Part shown: piece by piece, positions 49,420-60,663 of the stretch
Layout of the letters: every line of letters begins with the position of its first letter
How positions within the stretch are numbered: position 1 is the first letter of the stretch
Assembly (NCBI GenBank): GCA_964397655.1
Contig: CAYNKA010000010.1
Span: 1-64,000 of the forward strand
DNA from: CAYNKA01 sp964397655
Lineage (GTDB): Bacteria; Spirochaetota; Spirochaetia; DTKZ01
Reading direction: 5' to 3'
Length of the DNA: 64,000 bases
The notes under the pieces: generated by a model
What the model saw: only the letters and a program-made list of their open reading frames with translations
What the model was told of the DNA's origin: nothing
The model's database searches: none
Translations under genes and position numbers: made by a program

Positions 49420-51486
49420 TCAGTAGTTCTCGAACTCGGAGTCCTCCATGCCGTTATCGCCTGCGATCTCCCTCACCGTTATCCCGGTGGCCTTCGGGCC
49501 TTCTTTCGCCCCTTCCGGCTTCGTTTCGGCGCGCGGCGTCTTCCGGCCGGCCGAGGCTTCCTTGGTCATCGGGAGCCTTCCGGCGGGTTTCAGGGCGGGA
49601 TTCTTCTCGCCGGTCCGCGGTTCGCGGCTCTCGGGCCGGTGGGCTCCGGCCGTCGTCTCACCGCCGAGCTTGAAGAAAGAAACCGACTGACGCAGCATCT
49701 CCGCCTGGCTCGAAAGCTCCTCGGACATCGACGAGACCTCCTCGGAGGCCGAGGCGTTCTGCTGGATGACCTCGTCCAGCTGGAGGATCGCCTTGTTGAT
49801 CTGCTCGACGCCGCTCGACTGCTCCCGGCTCGACGCGGAGATCTCCTGGATGAGCTCGGCGGTCTTCCTGATGTCCGGCACGATCTGGTTGATCAGGGTT
49901 CCGGCCTCCTCGGCGATCATAACGCTTCCGTGGGAGAGATCCCCGATCTCCTTCGCGGCGGTCTGACTCCGCTCGGCGAGCTTTCTCACCTCGCCCGCGA
50001 CGACAGCGAAACCCTTCCCGGCATCGCCGGCCCTGGCCGCCTCGATCGCGGCGTTCAGGGCGAGCAGGTTCGTCTGTCGCGCGATCTCCTGGATGATGTT
50101 GATCTTCTCCGCGATGCTCTTCATGGCCTCGACGGTCTTCATCACCGATGATCCTCCGCGCTCGGCGTCCTGAGCGGTCTTGAGCGCGATCTTCTCGGTC
50201 TGCATCGCGTTGTCCGAATTGTGCTTGATCGAAGCCGCCATCTGCTCGATCGAGGATGAGACCTCCTCCGCGTTCGCGGCCTGCTCGGTGGCTCCCTGCG
50301 ACATCATCTGGCTCGCGTCGCTCAGCGAGGCGCTTCCCGCCGCTATCTGGTTCGTAGCCTCGCCGATGTCCCCCGCTATCGTCGCGAGGCTCTTCACCAT
50401 GATCCCCATGGCGTGAAGGGTTTCGCCGAGCTCGTCGCGCCGCCTCTCCACCTTGGCCACGGCGGCCTGGTCCGCCGAGTTCAGGCTCAGCTCGCCGACA
50501 GAAATCTTCCCGGCCATGGCGGACACGAGCGCGACCGGTCTCACGATGGTCCGCGCCACCGCGACGGACACGATGATGACCAGCACGAGCATCAGCCCGA
50601 TGATCACGAGAATGTAGACCGTGAATTCGTTCGAGGCCTTGTGGAGCTGCTCGACCGGTATGGTCACGCCGAGGGACCAGTTGTTCGTCGCGGGAATCCT
50701 CGCGAACACCACGACCTGCTCCGAGCCGTCCGGCAGAACGATCGTCCCCTTGCCTCCCGTCTCCTTGATCATGCGCGAGCCCAGCTCGGAAAGCCCCTTG
50801 TAGCCGAATTTGGCGTCCCCCTCGGTGACGTTGAGCTTCATGAGGAGATCCTTCTTCGGATGCGCGAGCATGACCCCGGTCCCGTCGATCATCCAGCCGT
50901 ATCCCGCCTCTCCGATCCTGATGCTGTTGACGATCTCGGAGAGGACCTTGAGGTTCAGGGCCATCCCGATGGCTCCGATCTTCCTGCCGTCCTTGTCCTT
51001 GACCGCGGTCACGATCATGACGATGGGATTGCCGGTCACTTTGGAAATCAACGCGTCGGAGATGGCGTCGTCTACGTTTCCCTGCATGACGGCCTTGAAG
51101 TAGGCCCGGTCCGCGACGTTCACCGGAGCGCCAAACACGTTCATGCCCTTGCCCGATGATTCCGCGAAGAAGGAATCCTCCGCGTCCTTGTCCATCTTGG
51201 CCTTGTACTTCTTCATGAACTCCGAGGCAGCGGAGAAATCGCCCGACGCGACGGCGTCCTGGATCGCGAGGGTCTTGATGATGTTCCGCTTGCCCTCGAG
51301 CCAGTTCGCGATCTCGTCGGTGTGCGCGGCCACGATGGCCTGGCTCATGTCCTGGGTGAGGGGCTCGATCGTGCTCGATGTTTTGCGGACGAGGAGAACC
51401 CCCGCCGCGAAGAGCAACAGGACCACGGAAACGCTGAAAATGAAGGAAATCTTGAATCCGAGAGAGATCTTTTTTCTTTTAGCCAT
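49420..51486 (-). CDS. Methyl-accepting chemotaxis protein with dCache_1 sensor
   Basis: A 688-residue chemoreceptor. TM1 is at about 10-33, then a periplasmic double-Cache domain of about 240 residues (NVADRAYFKAVMQG, TAVKDKDGRKIGAIGMALNL, GYGWMIDGTGVMLAHP). TM2 is at about 283-308, then HAMP, then the signalling domain (IARQTNLLALNAAIEAARAGD). The last 60 residues are a Pro/Glu/Lys-rich tail ending DSEFENY, which might tether CheR or CheB as C-terminal pentapeptides do; this is only a guess. dCache_1 sensors often bind amino acids. The gene is monocistronic. Confidence 0.93.
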   Translation of the reverse strand: MAKRKKISLGFKISFIFSVSVVLLLFAAGVLLVRKTSSTIEPLTQDMSQAIVAAHTDEIANWLEGKRNIIKTLAIQDAVASGDFSAASEFMKKYKAKMDKDAEDSFFAESSGKGMNVFGAPVNVADRAYFKAVMQGNVDDAISDALISKVTGNPIVMIVTAVKDKDGRKIGAIGMALNLKVLSEIVNSIRIGEAGYGWMIDGTGVMLAHPKKDLLMKLNVTEGDAKFGYKGLSELGSRMIKETGGKGTIVLPDGSEQVVVFARIPATNNWSLGVTIPVEQLHKASNEFTVYILVIIGLMLVLVIIVSVAVARTIVRPVALVSAMAGKISVGELSLNSADQAAVAKVERRRDELGETLHAMGIMVKSLATIAGDIGEATNQIAAGSASLSDASQMMSQGATEQAANAEEVSSSIEQMAASIKHNSDNAMQTEKIALKTAQDAERGGSSVMKTVEAMKSIAEKINIIQEIARQTNLLALNAAIEAARAGDAGKGFAVVAGEVRKLAERSQTAAKEIGDLSHGSVMIAEEAGTLINQIVPDIRKTAELIQEISASSREQSSGVEQINKAILQLDEVIQQNASASEEVSSMSEELSSQAEMLRQSVSFFKLGGETTAGAHRPESREPRTGEKNPALKPAGRLPMTKEASAGRKTPRAETKPEGAKEGPKATGITVREIAGDNGMEDSEFENY

Positions 51487-51538
51487 TTTATTATCCTTTT
51501 AATCAGAATATCATTTTTCTATAAAGTACATTTTCTCT

Positions 51539-51567
51539 AATTTATCAGCTTATTCCGCTTTAGGCAA
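51539..51567 (-). promoter_or_regulatory. Promoter of the second chemoreceptor gene
   Basis: On the minus strand TTGCCT (51562-51567), a 17-base spacer and TAAATT (51539-51544). GCTGATAA overlaps the -10 and resembles a sigma28 -10, but no sigma28 -35 box is at the right distance. Confidence 0.5.
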
Positions 51568-51648
51568 GTTCTTTCTTTTTCACGTGTTTTTTCGCTTCCA
51601 CGGGGCAGGCGGGGCCGTCGGTCGGGATAGGCCGGAATTCGGGATTTC

Positions 51649-51677
51649 TTGACTAGCCGGAAAGTCGTTGCTACCTT
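51649..51677 (+). promoter_or_regulatory. Promoter of lon
   Basis: TTGACT (51649-51654), a 17-base spacer, TACCTT (51672-51677). The leader is short and contains GGGGAGG. No HrcA (CIRCE) or similar heat-shock element is visible. Confidence 0.55.
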
Positions 51678-51696
51678 TAGGGGGAGGTCGACATCC

Positions 51697-54057
<2,361 letters not shown>

Positions 54058-54085
54058 ACATCCTCCGCCGGATCTTGAATCTCGA

Positions 54086-54120
54086 GCCGCCGAAGCTTCA
54101 CCCCGGCGGCTTTTCATTTC
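54086..54120 (+). terminator. Terminator of lon
   Basis: GCCGCC pairs with GGCGGC around an 11-12 base loop, followed by TTTTCATTTC. It is of moderate strength. Confidence 0.65.
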
Positions 54121-54159
54121 ATGAGGCCGGGTTCGTTCCGGTTGCTTCCGGAATGCCCT

Positions 54160-55707
54160 TCATTTCCGCGCGGCCTCGGGCACCCTGAGAAGCCTGAGGG
54201 TTCCCCCGCCGAGCACCGCGAGGGCCGCGCCGTCTTCGGAGAAGGCGAGAGACTGAACGTCGTCAGGATGTCCCGCGATGGTCGCGAGCTGTTTCCCCGT
54301 CTCGAGGTCCCAGAACTTCACCGCATTGTCCGAGCTTCCGCTCGCGAGGACCTTGCCGTCCTTCCTGAAGGCGATCGCTCTCGCGGAGTCCGTGTGCCGG
54401 AAAAGGAAATTCCCGAGGGTGATTTTCAGTTTGCCCGCGGCCCGATCGAATACGTAAACGTAGGGATCGTCCAAGGTGCACAGGGCCACGAGGGAGCCGT
54501 CGGGACTGAAATCCAGGGCGGAAACCGAATGGCTCGAGGAATGGATGGTGCTGGCCGCGCCGCCGGCAGCGAGGTCGATGATCCTTACAATCTTTTCTGT
54601 GCCTTTGTCGAAAACCGCCCTGCCGTAGGCAAGGTATTTTCCGTCGTTCGAATAGCGGAGGATGAAACCCTTTTCCGACCTCGGATTCGCTTGGGCGACG
54701 TCGTGGAAAACGATCTCCTCGTTTCCTTCCTTCCCCACCGCGAGGGTGCGCAGGTCCGGGCTGAAGGCGGAGCGGCTGAAAGGAAGCGCCCGTACTCCTG
54801 GGGAATAGCCTGCCTCTTTGAGAAAGTCCTTGATCGAGGACGAGGAGCTCAAAAGCCTGCCCGTGGCAACGTCCCACCTGCGGATCAGCCAGCCCTTGCC
54901 GTACTCCTCGTTGACGGTGAAAACGCTTTTTCCGTCCGCGCCGAAGACCACCGACTGGTGAAGAAGGTATATATCGTTCTTGCCGAGGTCGATCACCTTC
55001 ATCGTATGCGCCGTCTCGTCGACGGTGCTCTTTTTCCCGGAGAGATATACGAGGTTGAGTCCGACGGCTGCGGCGATGACGAGAACGAAGGCCGCGAGGA
55101 CCGCGAGAAGGATTTTCTTCTTTTTCGAGACGGGTCTCTTCTCCTTCCGGGGCTTCGCGGGGCGATCCTCGGCCTCGGGAGCCGGTTCACCGGCCTCGGC
55201 CCGCCCCGGCCTCGGCGAGGCCTTCGCCTCCGCCTCCTTCAGAAGTCCGAGTACCGTCCGTTTCTCCGCGGAGGCGGAATGGGCCTGATTGATTTCGACG
55301 ATCTCGAGGGCCGTCCTGCCTTCGTCGTTCCGTATCGAGGGGTCGGCGCCGTGATCGAGAAGGAGCTTCACGAGATCGACGTTGGCCTTCGCCGCGGCCC
55401 AATGGAGCGGCGTCATGCCGGCGTTCGACTCCTTGAAGTCGGGATCCGCCTTGGCTTCGAGAAGGAGGGACGCGCAGAGGACGTTCCCCCATCCCTTGGC
55501 TATGACGTGGAGCGGCGTGAACGCGTATGCGTTCCGAGCGTTCGGGTCGGCTCCCCGGGATAGGAGTTCCCGGACGACCTCGGGCTTCGCCTCGTCGCAG
55601 GCGAAATGGAGCGGAGTGGTCCCCTTCGGGCACGAAGGATCCGCCCCGAAGCGTTCGTACTTCGAGATGAGCTCTTCGATTTTTTCCTTCTGCAGTTCTT
55701 CGTTCAT
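54160..55707 (-). CDS. Ankyrin repeat - transmembrane - WD40 propeller fusion protein
   Basis: A 515-residue protein of unusual build. N-terminal ankyrin repeats (about 28-140: TPLHFACDEAKPEVVRELL, FTPLHVIAKGWG, MTPLHWAAAKANVDLVKLLL, RTALEIVEINQ), then a Lys-rich linker, one membrane helix (about 200-222, after KKKK) and a C-terminal WD40-like propeller (about 235-515: SALDFSPDGSLVAL, ARAIAFRKDGKVLASGSSDNAVKFWDL). By the positive-inside rule the ankyrin part is cytoplasmic and the propeller periplasmic. It may link a periplasmic interaction to a cytoplasmic partner. No enzyme motif. AAGGA precedes the ATG at a longish distance. Confidence 0.8.
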   Translation of the reverse strand: MNEELQKEKIEELISKYERFGADPSCPKGTTPLHFACDEAKPEVVRELLSRGADPNARNAYAFTPLHVIAKGWGNVLCASLLLEAKADPDFKESNAGMTPLHWAAAKANVDLVKLLLDHGADPSIRNDEGRTALEIVEINQAHSASAEKRTVLGLLKEAEAKASPRPGRAEAGEPAPEAEDRPAKPRKEKRPVSKKKKILLAVLAAFVLVIAAAVGLNLVYLSGKKSTVDETAHTMKVIDLGKNDIYLLHQSVVFGADGKSVFTVNEEYGKGWLIRRWDVATGRLLSSSSSIKDFLKEAGYSPGVRALPFSRSAFSPDLRTLAVGKEGNEEIVFHDVAQANPRSEKGFILRYSNDGKYLAYGRAVFDKGTEKIVRIIDLAAGGAASTIHSSSHSVSALDFSPDGSLVALCTLDDPYVYVFDRAAGKLKITLGNFLFRHTDSARAIAFRKDGKVLASGSSDNAVKFWDLETGKQLATIAGHPDDVQSLAFSEDGAALAVLGGGTLRLLRVPEAARK

Positions 55708-55751
55708 TTCCGAGATTCCTTGAAATTCGAGTTGAATTATGGGTTATCCGA

Positions 55752-57071
55752 TCAACCGACCGATTCCAATTGCCTCACGTTCTCGAATATGAAATCGGCG
55801 TCCGCTTCGTAGTCGTCGCCTTCCTGCCACATGACGCACAGGGCGAAAAGCTTTCCGTGCAGGACGAGGATCTCGGCCTTCACCGTGATGCGCTTTCCCT
55901 CCTGCACGACGCCGCCCCTGTAGCTTCGCCGCCTGATGTCGCCGGCCGTGAACGGTTCCCCCGACGGATCGAGGTTCAGCTTGAAGCCCACGTTCTTCGC
56001 GAACAGCGCGTCCAGGGCCTTCTTCCCGGCGTCGAAGACCGCGGCGCCGCCGCTCCCCGAGTCCACGTCCAGCGGAAGGAAGAATCCGAAGGCCGCTCCG
56101 TCCGGGCTGGTGAAGGAGGCGGAACCTTCCTGGTCGTCGTGGAGTTCGTGAGTCCAGCCGCCGGGCACGAGAAACGCCGCCCCTGAGAATTCGATCACGA
56201 CCTCGTTGTAGTCTCCGGCGCCCTCACCCTCGCCCTCGCCCTCGCCTTCAACTATTCCGGGCTCCGGGAACGAATTCTCCTCGAACACGGTCCCGGCAAT
56301 GACGAGGTTGTCCCCGGCGTCGGAGAAGGCGTCCGTCTCGTTCTGCGCGAAGCGTCCGTCGGAAAAAGAGACTGTGCTCCCTTCCTCCAGGCCGAATATT
56401 CCGCTTCCCTTGTTCAGGAGGACGTCGCACTGGACGAAGGACACGTCGCTCTTCCCGTAAACACCGATGAGCGGATATCCCTCGTTCTCCCGCATGGAGA
56501 CCGATTCCAGGCTGGCCTTCCCGCAGTCACGGAGAGAGAGGGCTCCCTGGCTGCAGCCCGTGATCGTCGATTCCACGACGAGCAGGTTCTTCGCGTTCTC
56601 GGCCTCGATCCCAACGGTGCCGGAACCGTAGAGGAGGCTGGATGCGATCTCGACGTCCCGGACCCTGTCGAACCGGACGACTCCGCCCGAGCACTCTCCC
56701 CCGTCCTTGTGGCCTATTCTCAACTTCGACAGCCTCAGCCCCGAGCAGTCCTGGAACGAAAGCACGAACGCGTACCTGGGAGCGGTCACGATCTCCGCCC
56801 CGTTGTCTGCCTCCGCCTCGATGGTCAGGTTCTTCACGCCTTTCACCAGGATCTCCCTGCCGTCGAACACGGAATTCCAGGAAACGTTCCTGCTCCTGAA
56901 ATTGGGAACCGTCGAAAGGTCGTAGATCCCGGATTCCATGACGATGGTCCGGTCCGAGCGGATGGCCCTCGCCAATTCCTCGGCGGTCGATACGCGGACC
57001 TCGTCGGCGAATGCGTAGGACGCTATGAGGGAGATCGCGAAGAAAGCCGCGGTAAGCCACCTTTTTCTCAT
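55752..57071 (-). CDS. Exported right-handed beta-helix protein
   Basis: A 439-residue secreted protein. A signal peptide (MRKRWLTAAFFAISLIASYAF) precedes a parallel beta-helix (about 25-280) with repeating units such as VEIASSLLYGSGTVGIEAEN and LLVVESTITGCSQGALSLRD. After an acidic Glu-Gly linker (five EG units) a separate alpha/beta domain of about 150 residues follows (VVIEFSGAAFLVPGGW ... FIFENVRQLE), possibly of the PsbP/Mog1 type. I chose ATG 57071; an ATG at 57089 would precede the signal peptide and contains a -10 box in its own codons. No pectinase catalytic motif is seen. Confidence 0.75.
   Translation of the reverse strand: MRKRWLTAAFFAISLIASYAFADEVRVSTAEELARAIRSDRTIVMESGIYDLSTVPNFRSRNVSWNSVFDGREILVKGVKNLTIEAEADNGAEIVTAPRYAFVLSFQDCSGLRLSKLRIGHKDGGECSGGVVRFDRVRDVEIASSLLYGSGTVGIEAENAKNLLVVESTITGCSQGALSLRDCGKASLESVSMRENEGYPLIGVYGKSDVSFVQCDVLLNKGSGIFGLEEGSTVSFSDGRFAQNETDAFSDAGDNLVIAGTVFEENSFPEPGIVEGEGEGEGEGAGDYNEVVIEFSGAAFLVPGGWTHELHDDQEGSASFTSPDGAAFGFFLPLDVDSGSGGAAVFDAGKKALDALFAKNVGFKLNLDPSGEPFTAGDIRRRSYRGGVVQEGKRITVKAEILVLHGKLFALCVMWQEGDDYEADADFIFENVRQLESVG
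56221..56250. repeat. Hexanucleotide repeat coding for the Glu-Gly linker
   Basis: Five imperfect copies of CCCTCG (plus strand) encode alternating Glu and Gly. Copy changes would stay in frame. Confidence 0.8.
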
Positions 57072-57077
57072 ACTGAG

Positions 57078-57083
57078 AGTATA
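57078..57083 (-). promoter_or_regulatory. -10 box directly upstream of the beta-helix gene
   Basis: TATACT on the minus strand ends 6 bases before the ATG at 57071. There is no ribosome binding site and no clear -35 box. Confidence 0.4.
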
Positions 57084-57197
57084 GTTCATTTCGGACCGGA
57101 ATTCAGGCCGCCCCCGAGGCTCGGGGGCGGCCGCAAACCGCTTTCGAGACGCGGAGAAGCTGCTTCGAACCGCCTCTCCGCCGACTCCGAGGAGGGC

Positions 57198-60100
57198 TCA
57201 GGAACACCCGGTCGTGGACCCGCAGGTGTCGCACTTGAGGCAGGTGCCGTTACGCACGAGCGTGAAGTTTCCGCAGGCGGGACAGGGATCGCCTTCGTAG
57301 CCCTTGAGCTTCGCGGCGCGGTAGGTGGAGGCCGCGGCGGGCCGGCCCGGAGTCTCGCGTTTCGCATCGTTCCCGTTCGCCGCGGCGCGGTGCGTGGTCT
57401 CGGTCGCAATGAGGTCCTCCGGCTTCACCTGGACGAGGTCGGTCCGCCTGAGGTAGGTGAGCGCGAGATCACGGAAAATGAAGTCGAGCACCGACGTCGT
57501 CATCTTGATGTTGTCGTGGCCGCGGACGATTCCGTTCGGCTCGAAGCGCGAGAAGGTGAAGGCTTCGACGAATTCTTCGAGGGGCACGCCGTACTGCAGC
57601 CCGAGGGACACGGCGATCGCGAAGCTGTTGAGCAGGGACCTGAAGGCCGCGCCTTCCTTGTGCATGTCGAGGAAGATCTCGCCCAGGGATCCGTCCGCGT
57701 ACTCTCCGGTCCTCAGGAAGAGGCTATGGCCGCCGATCTTGGCCTTCTGGGTGTAGCCCTTCCTCCGGTTCGGGAGCGATTTCCTCCCTCCCTGGGTCCT
57801 GGCCGGCTTCGGAAGCTCCGGCTCCTCTCCTCCTCCGCTTCTCACCTTCGCCTCGAGGGCCACGAGTCCGTCTGCCAGGGGATCTCCCCCGCCCGACAGG
57901 GTGGAAAGTGGCTGGCTCAGCTTGGATCCGTCGCGATACAGGGCTATGGCCTTGAGCATGCTCTTCCATGCGAGGGTATAGGCCCCCTTCACGTCGTCCA
58001 CCGAGGCGGAATTCGGCATGTTGATCGTCTTGGAGATGGCCCCTGAAACGAAGGGCTGCACCGCAGCCATCATCTCGACGTGCGCCACCCAGGAGATGGA
58101 GCGGACAGCCTTCCTTCCCGAGGGATTCGCGGTGTCGAAGACCGCGAGGTGCTCGGGCTTGAGGAGCGGTGAGCCCTCGACGCCCAGCGAACCGCAGACG
58201 TAGGCCTCCGCCTCCTCGATCTCGGCCGATGTGAAGCCGAGGGCCCTGAGCAGGTCGAAGCCGAATTCGGAAAAGGCCGCCGCGTCGATGCCGAGCTTCT
58301 TCTCGAGGAAATCGGGGGAGAAAAGCCCGGGATTCACGGCGGATTCCAGGGAAAAGGCGTTTTCGAGGGCCTTGTTCAGCTTCTCGAGTTCCTTCCTGCC
58401 GAAACCCTTTTCCTTGAGCGTCTCGTTCGAGAGCGCGCCCTTCTCGGGGAGCCGGCCCCTGCCGACGCAGTACTCGACGATCTCCTTGATTTCGCCCTCG
58501 CCGTAGCCGAGCCTGCGCAGGGCCGGCGGAATGGATCTGTTGATGATCTTGAAGGAGCCGCCGCCCGCGAGCTTCTTGTACTTCACGAGCGCGAAATCAG
58601 GCTCGACGCCGGTCGTATCGCAGTCCATGACGAGACCGATGGTCCCCGTGGGGGCTATGGCCGTGACCTGGGCGTTCCTGAAGCCGTGCCTTTCCCCGAG
58701 TTCCAGGGCTCGGTCCCAGGCTTCCCTCGCCGCCTTCGCGAGGTCCCCGGGGCAGCGGCCGGCGTCCAATCCCCGGGGAAGGATGGAAAGCCCTTCGTAC
58801 TCGGAAGCGTCGGCGCGGTACGCGGCCCTCCTGTGGTTGCGGATGACCCGCAGCATGTCGTCGCGGTTCGCCTCGAAGCGCGGGAAGGGGCCCGCGTCGC
58901 GGGCGATGAGGGCGGAAGTCGCGTAGGCCTCCCCCGTGAGAATCGCGGTGAGGGCGGCGGCCACCGCCCTTCCCTCCTCGCTGTCGTAGGGCAGCCCCAT
59001 GACCATGAGCAGGGTGCCGAGGTTCGCGTATCCGAGGCCGAGCGTCCTGAATTCATGGCTCTTCTTCGCGATGTTCCGGCTCGGGAACTGGGCCATGACC
59101 ACGCTGATCTCGAGGACGAGGGTCCAGACCGCAATCGCGTGGAGGTATCCTTCGACGTCGAACCGCCCCGACTCCTCGTCGTAGAAGGCGAGCAGGTTCA
59201 GGGAGGCGAGGTTGCAGGCGGTGTCGTCGAGGAACATGTACTCGGAACAGGGGTTGGAGGCCCGGATCTCCCCGTCCTTCGGGCAGGTGTGCCATTCGTT
59301 GATCGTCGTGTGGAACTGGAGGCCGGGATCGGCGCACTTCCAGGCGCTCTTCGCGATGAGGTCCCAGAGCGACCGTGCCTTCATCGTCCTGACCGTCCTG
59401 CCGTCCTTCCTCGCCGTGAGGTCCCAATCCCCGTCGTCCAGGACCGCCCGCATGAACCGCTCGGAGACGCGGACCGAGTTGTTCGAAGCCTGGCCGCTCA
59501 CCGTGTTGTAGGCCTCGCCGGTCCAATCCGTGGTGTAGACCTCCGACGAGGCCGCTCCCCCCTGCTTCAGCATCCTTAGGTATTGGTAGAGGTAGGCGGA
59601 CGGCACTCCGTCGCGGAGCGCGCCGACGAGGGCGTCGCCCAGGATCCGGTTCGCGAGAGGATCGAGCCTGGACTCTTCCGGCCCCGACCACGCCCGCGCG
59701 GCCCCCTCCAGGGCCTCCGCGTACCTTCGGATCAGGAAGCTGCCCGCCGCGAGCGACGCGACCTTGTGCTCCTCCCTCACCTTCCAGTTGATGTAGGTCT
59801 CGATGTCCGGATGGTCGGCGTCGAGCGTCACCATCTTGGCCGCACGCCGGGTCGTGCCCCCGCTCTTGATCGCCGAGGCGGACCGGTCCGCTATCTTGAG
59901 GAAGGAAAGCAGGCCCGAGGACGCGCCTCCTCCGCTCAAGGACTCGCCTTCCGCCCTGATCTTGGAGAAGTTGCTCCCGGTGCCGGAGCCGTACTTGAAG
60001 AGCCTGGCCTCCCTGCTCACGAGGTCCATGATGCCGCCCTCGTTCACGAGATCGTCCTCCACGTCGAGGATGAAACACGCATGAGGCTGCGGCCGCTCGT

Positions 60101-60581
60101 AGGCGCTTTCGGATTTCTTCACCTCGCCCGTGGAGGAGTCCACGTAATAATGGCCCTGGGCAGGGCCCTCGATGCCGTAAACCTCGTGGAGGCCAGTGTT
60201 GAACCACTGGGGAGAGTTCGGCGCCGCCATCTGGTGGGCGAGCATGTGGACGGTCTCGTCGTAGAACGCCTGGGCGTCCTCCTCTCCGTCGAAGTAACCG
60301 GCTCGCTCGCCCCAGACCCTCCAGGTCTTTGCCAGCCGATGGAAAACCTGACGGGCGTCCGACTCTCTGCCGCCGGCATCGTCCGGGAGCCCGGCCTTCC
60401 TGAAATATTTCTGCGCGAGAATATCGGTCGCGATCTGGGACCAGAAGGAGGGGACCACGACGCCCTCCTGCCGGAATATCGTCTTTCCGTCGGAATTCCT
60501 GATCTCCGAGGTCCTCGACTCGAAGACGATGCCTTCATAAGGATCCTTACCCCTGCGGGTGAACCTTCGGTCTATCTTCAT
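57198..60581 (-). CDS. nrdJ: Adenosylcobalamin-dependent (class II) ribonucleotide reductase
   Basis: A 1127-residue enzyme that reduces ribonucleotides to deoxyribonucleotides with a B12-derived radical. Family segments: GTGSNFSKIRAEGESLSGGG, NPCSEYMFLDDTACNLASLNL with an active-site Cys, GLGYANLGTLLM, and APTGTIGLVMDCDTTGVEPDFA. The C-terminus has the zinc-ribbon-like CPACGNFTLVRNGTCLKCDTCG that carries the regenerating cysteines. The start ATG 60581 has GGGAGGGG upstream; upstream in-frame codons are not plausible. A probable NrdR box covers the transcript start. Confidence 0.95.
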   Translation of the reverse strand: MKIDRRFTRRGKDPYEGIVFESRTSEIRNSDGKTIFRQEGVVVPSFWSQIATDILAQKYFRKAGLPDDAGGRESDARQVFHRLAKTWRVWGERAGYFDGEEDAQAFYDETVHMLAHQMAAPNSPQWFNTGLHEVYGIEGPAQGHYYVDSSTGEVKKSESAYERPQPHACFILDVEDDLVNEGGIMDLVSREARLFKYGSGTGSNFSKIRAEGESLSGGGASSGLLSFLKIADRSASAIKSGGTTRRAAKMVTLDADHPDIETYINWKVREEHKVASLAAGSFLIRRYAEALEGAARAWSGPEESRLDPLANRILGDALVGALRDGVPSAYLYQYLRMLKQGGAASSEVYTTDWTGEAYNTVSGQASNNSVRVSERFMRAVLDDGDWDLTARKDGRTVRTMKARSLWDLIAKSAWKCADPGLQFHTTINEWHTCPKDGEIRASNPCSEYMFLDDTACNLASLNLLAFYDEESGRFDVEGYLHAIAVWTLVLEISVVMAQFPSRNIAKKSHEFRTLGLGYANLGTLLMVMGLPYDSEEGRAVAAALTAILTGEAYATSALIARDAGPFPRFEANRDDMLRVIRNHRRAAYRADASEYEGLSILPRGLDAGRCPGDLAKAAREAWDRALELGERHGFRNAQVTAIAPTGTIGLVMDCDTTGVEPDFALVKYKKLAGGGSFKIINRSIPPALRRLGYGEGEIKEIVEYCVGRGRLPEKGALSNETLKEKGFGRKELEKLNKALENAFSLESAVNPGLFSPDFLEKKLGIDAAAFSEFGFDLLRALGFTSAEIEEAEAYVCGSLGVEGSPLLKPEHLAVFDTANPSGRKAVRSISWVAHVEMMAAVQPFVSGAISKTINMPNSASVDDVKGAYTLAWKSMLKAIALYRDGSKLSQPLSTLSGGGDPLADGLVALEAKVRSGGGEEPELPKPARTQGGRKSLPNRRKGYTQKAKIGGHSLFLRTGEYADGSLGEIFLDMHKEGAAFRSLLNSFAIAVSLGLQYGVPLEEFVEAFTFSRFEPNGIVRGHDNIKMTTSVLDFIFRDLALTYLRRTDLVQVKPEDLIATETTHRAAANGNDAKRETPGRPAAASTYRAAKLKGYEGDPCPACGNFTLVRNGTCLKCDTCGSTTGCS

Positions 60582-60598
60582 TTCCCCTCCCAAGGCTG

Positions 60599-60614
60599 GC
60601 TCTACATGTAGTGT
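60599..60614 (-). promoter_or_regulatory. Probable NrdR box of nrdJ
   Basis: On the minus strand ACACTACATGTAGAGC, with a perfect CTACATGTAG core, fits the NrdR consensus (ACACwAyATrTwGtGt type). It lies about 17 bases before the nrdJ ATG and between the -10 box and the gene. The usual second box about 15 bases away is not recognisable. Confidence 0.55.
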
Positions 60615-60615
60615 T

Positions 60616-60621
60616 AGTATA
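60616..60621 (-). promoter_or_regulatory. -10 box of nrdJ
   Basis: TATACT on the minus strand, directly upstream of the NrdR-like box. The -35 box is not clear. Confidence 0.4.
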
Positions 60622-60663
60622 GCAAAAATCGTCCCTTCGGGCCATATAAGTAGCGTAGAATTT

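Noticed and set aside
51539..51567. A sigma28 (flagellar) promoter for the second chemoreceptor
   Set aside because: GCTGATAA resembles the sigma28 -10, but the TAAA element lies too close (about 5 bases instead of 11). A sigma70 reading fits better.
56221..56250. Hexamer repeat as a phase-variation switch
   Set aside because: Units of six bases keep the reading frame, and there are only five imperfect copies.
57072..57089. ATG at 57089 as start of the beta-helix protein
   Set aside because: It would put six residues before a textbook signal peptide, and these codons contain the -10 box. ATG 57071 is the better start.
60582..60663. A cobalamin riboswitch before the B12-dependent reductase
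   Set aside because: The gap is only about 80 bases and shows no B12-box. A full riboswitch needs about 200 bases.
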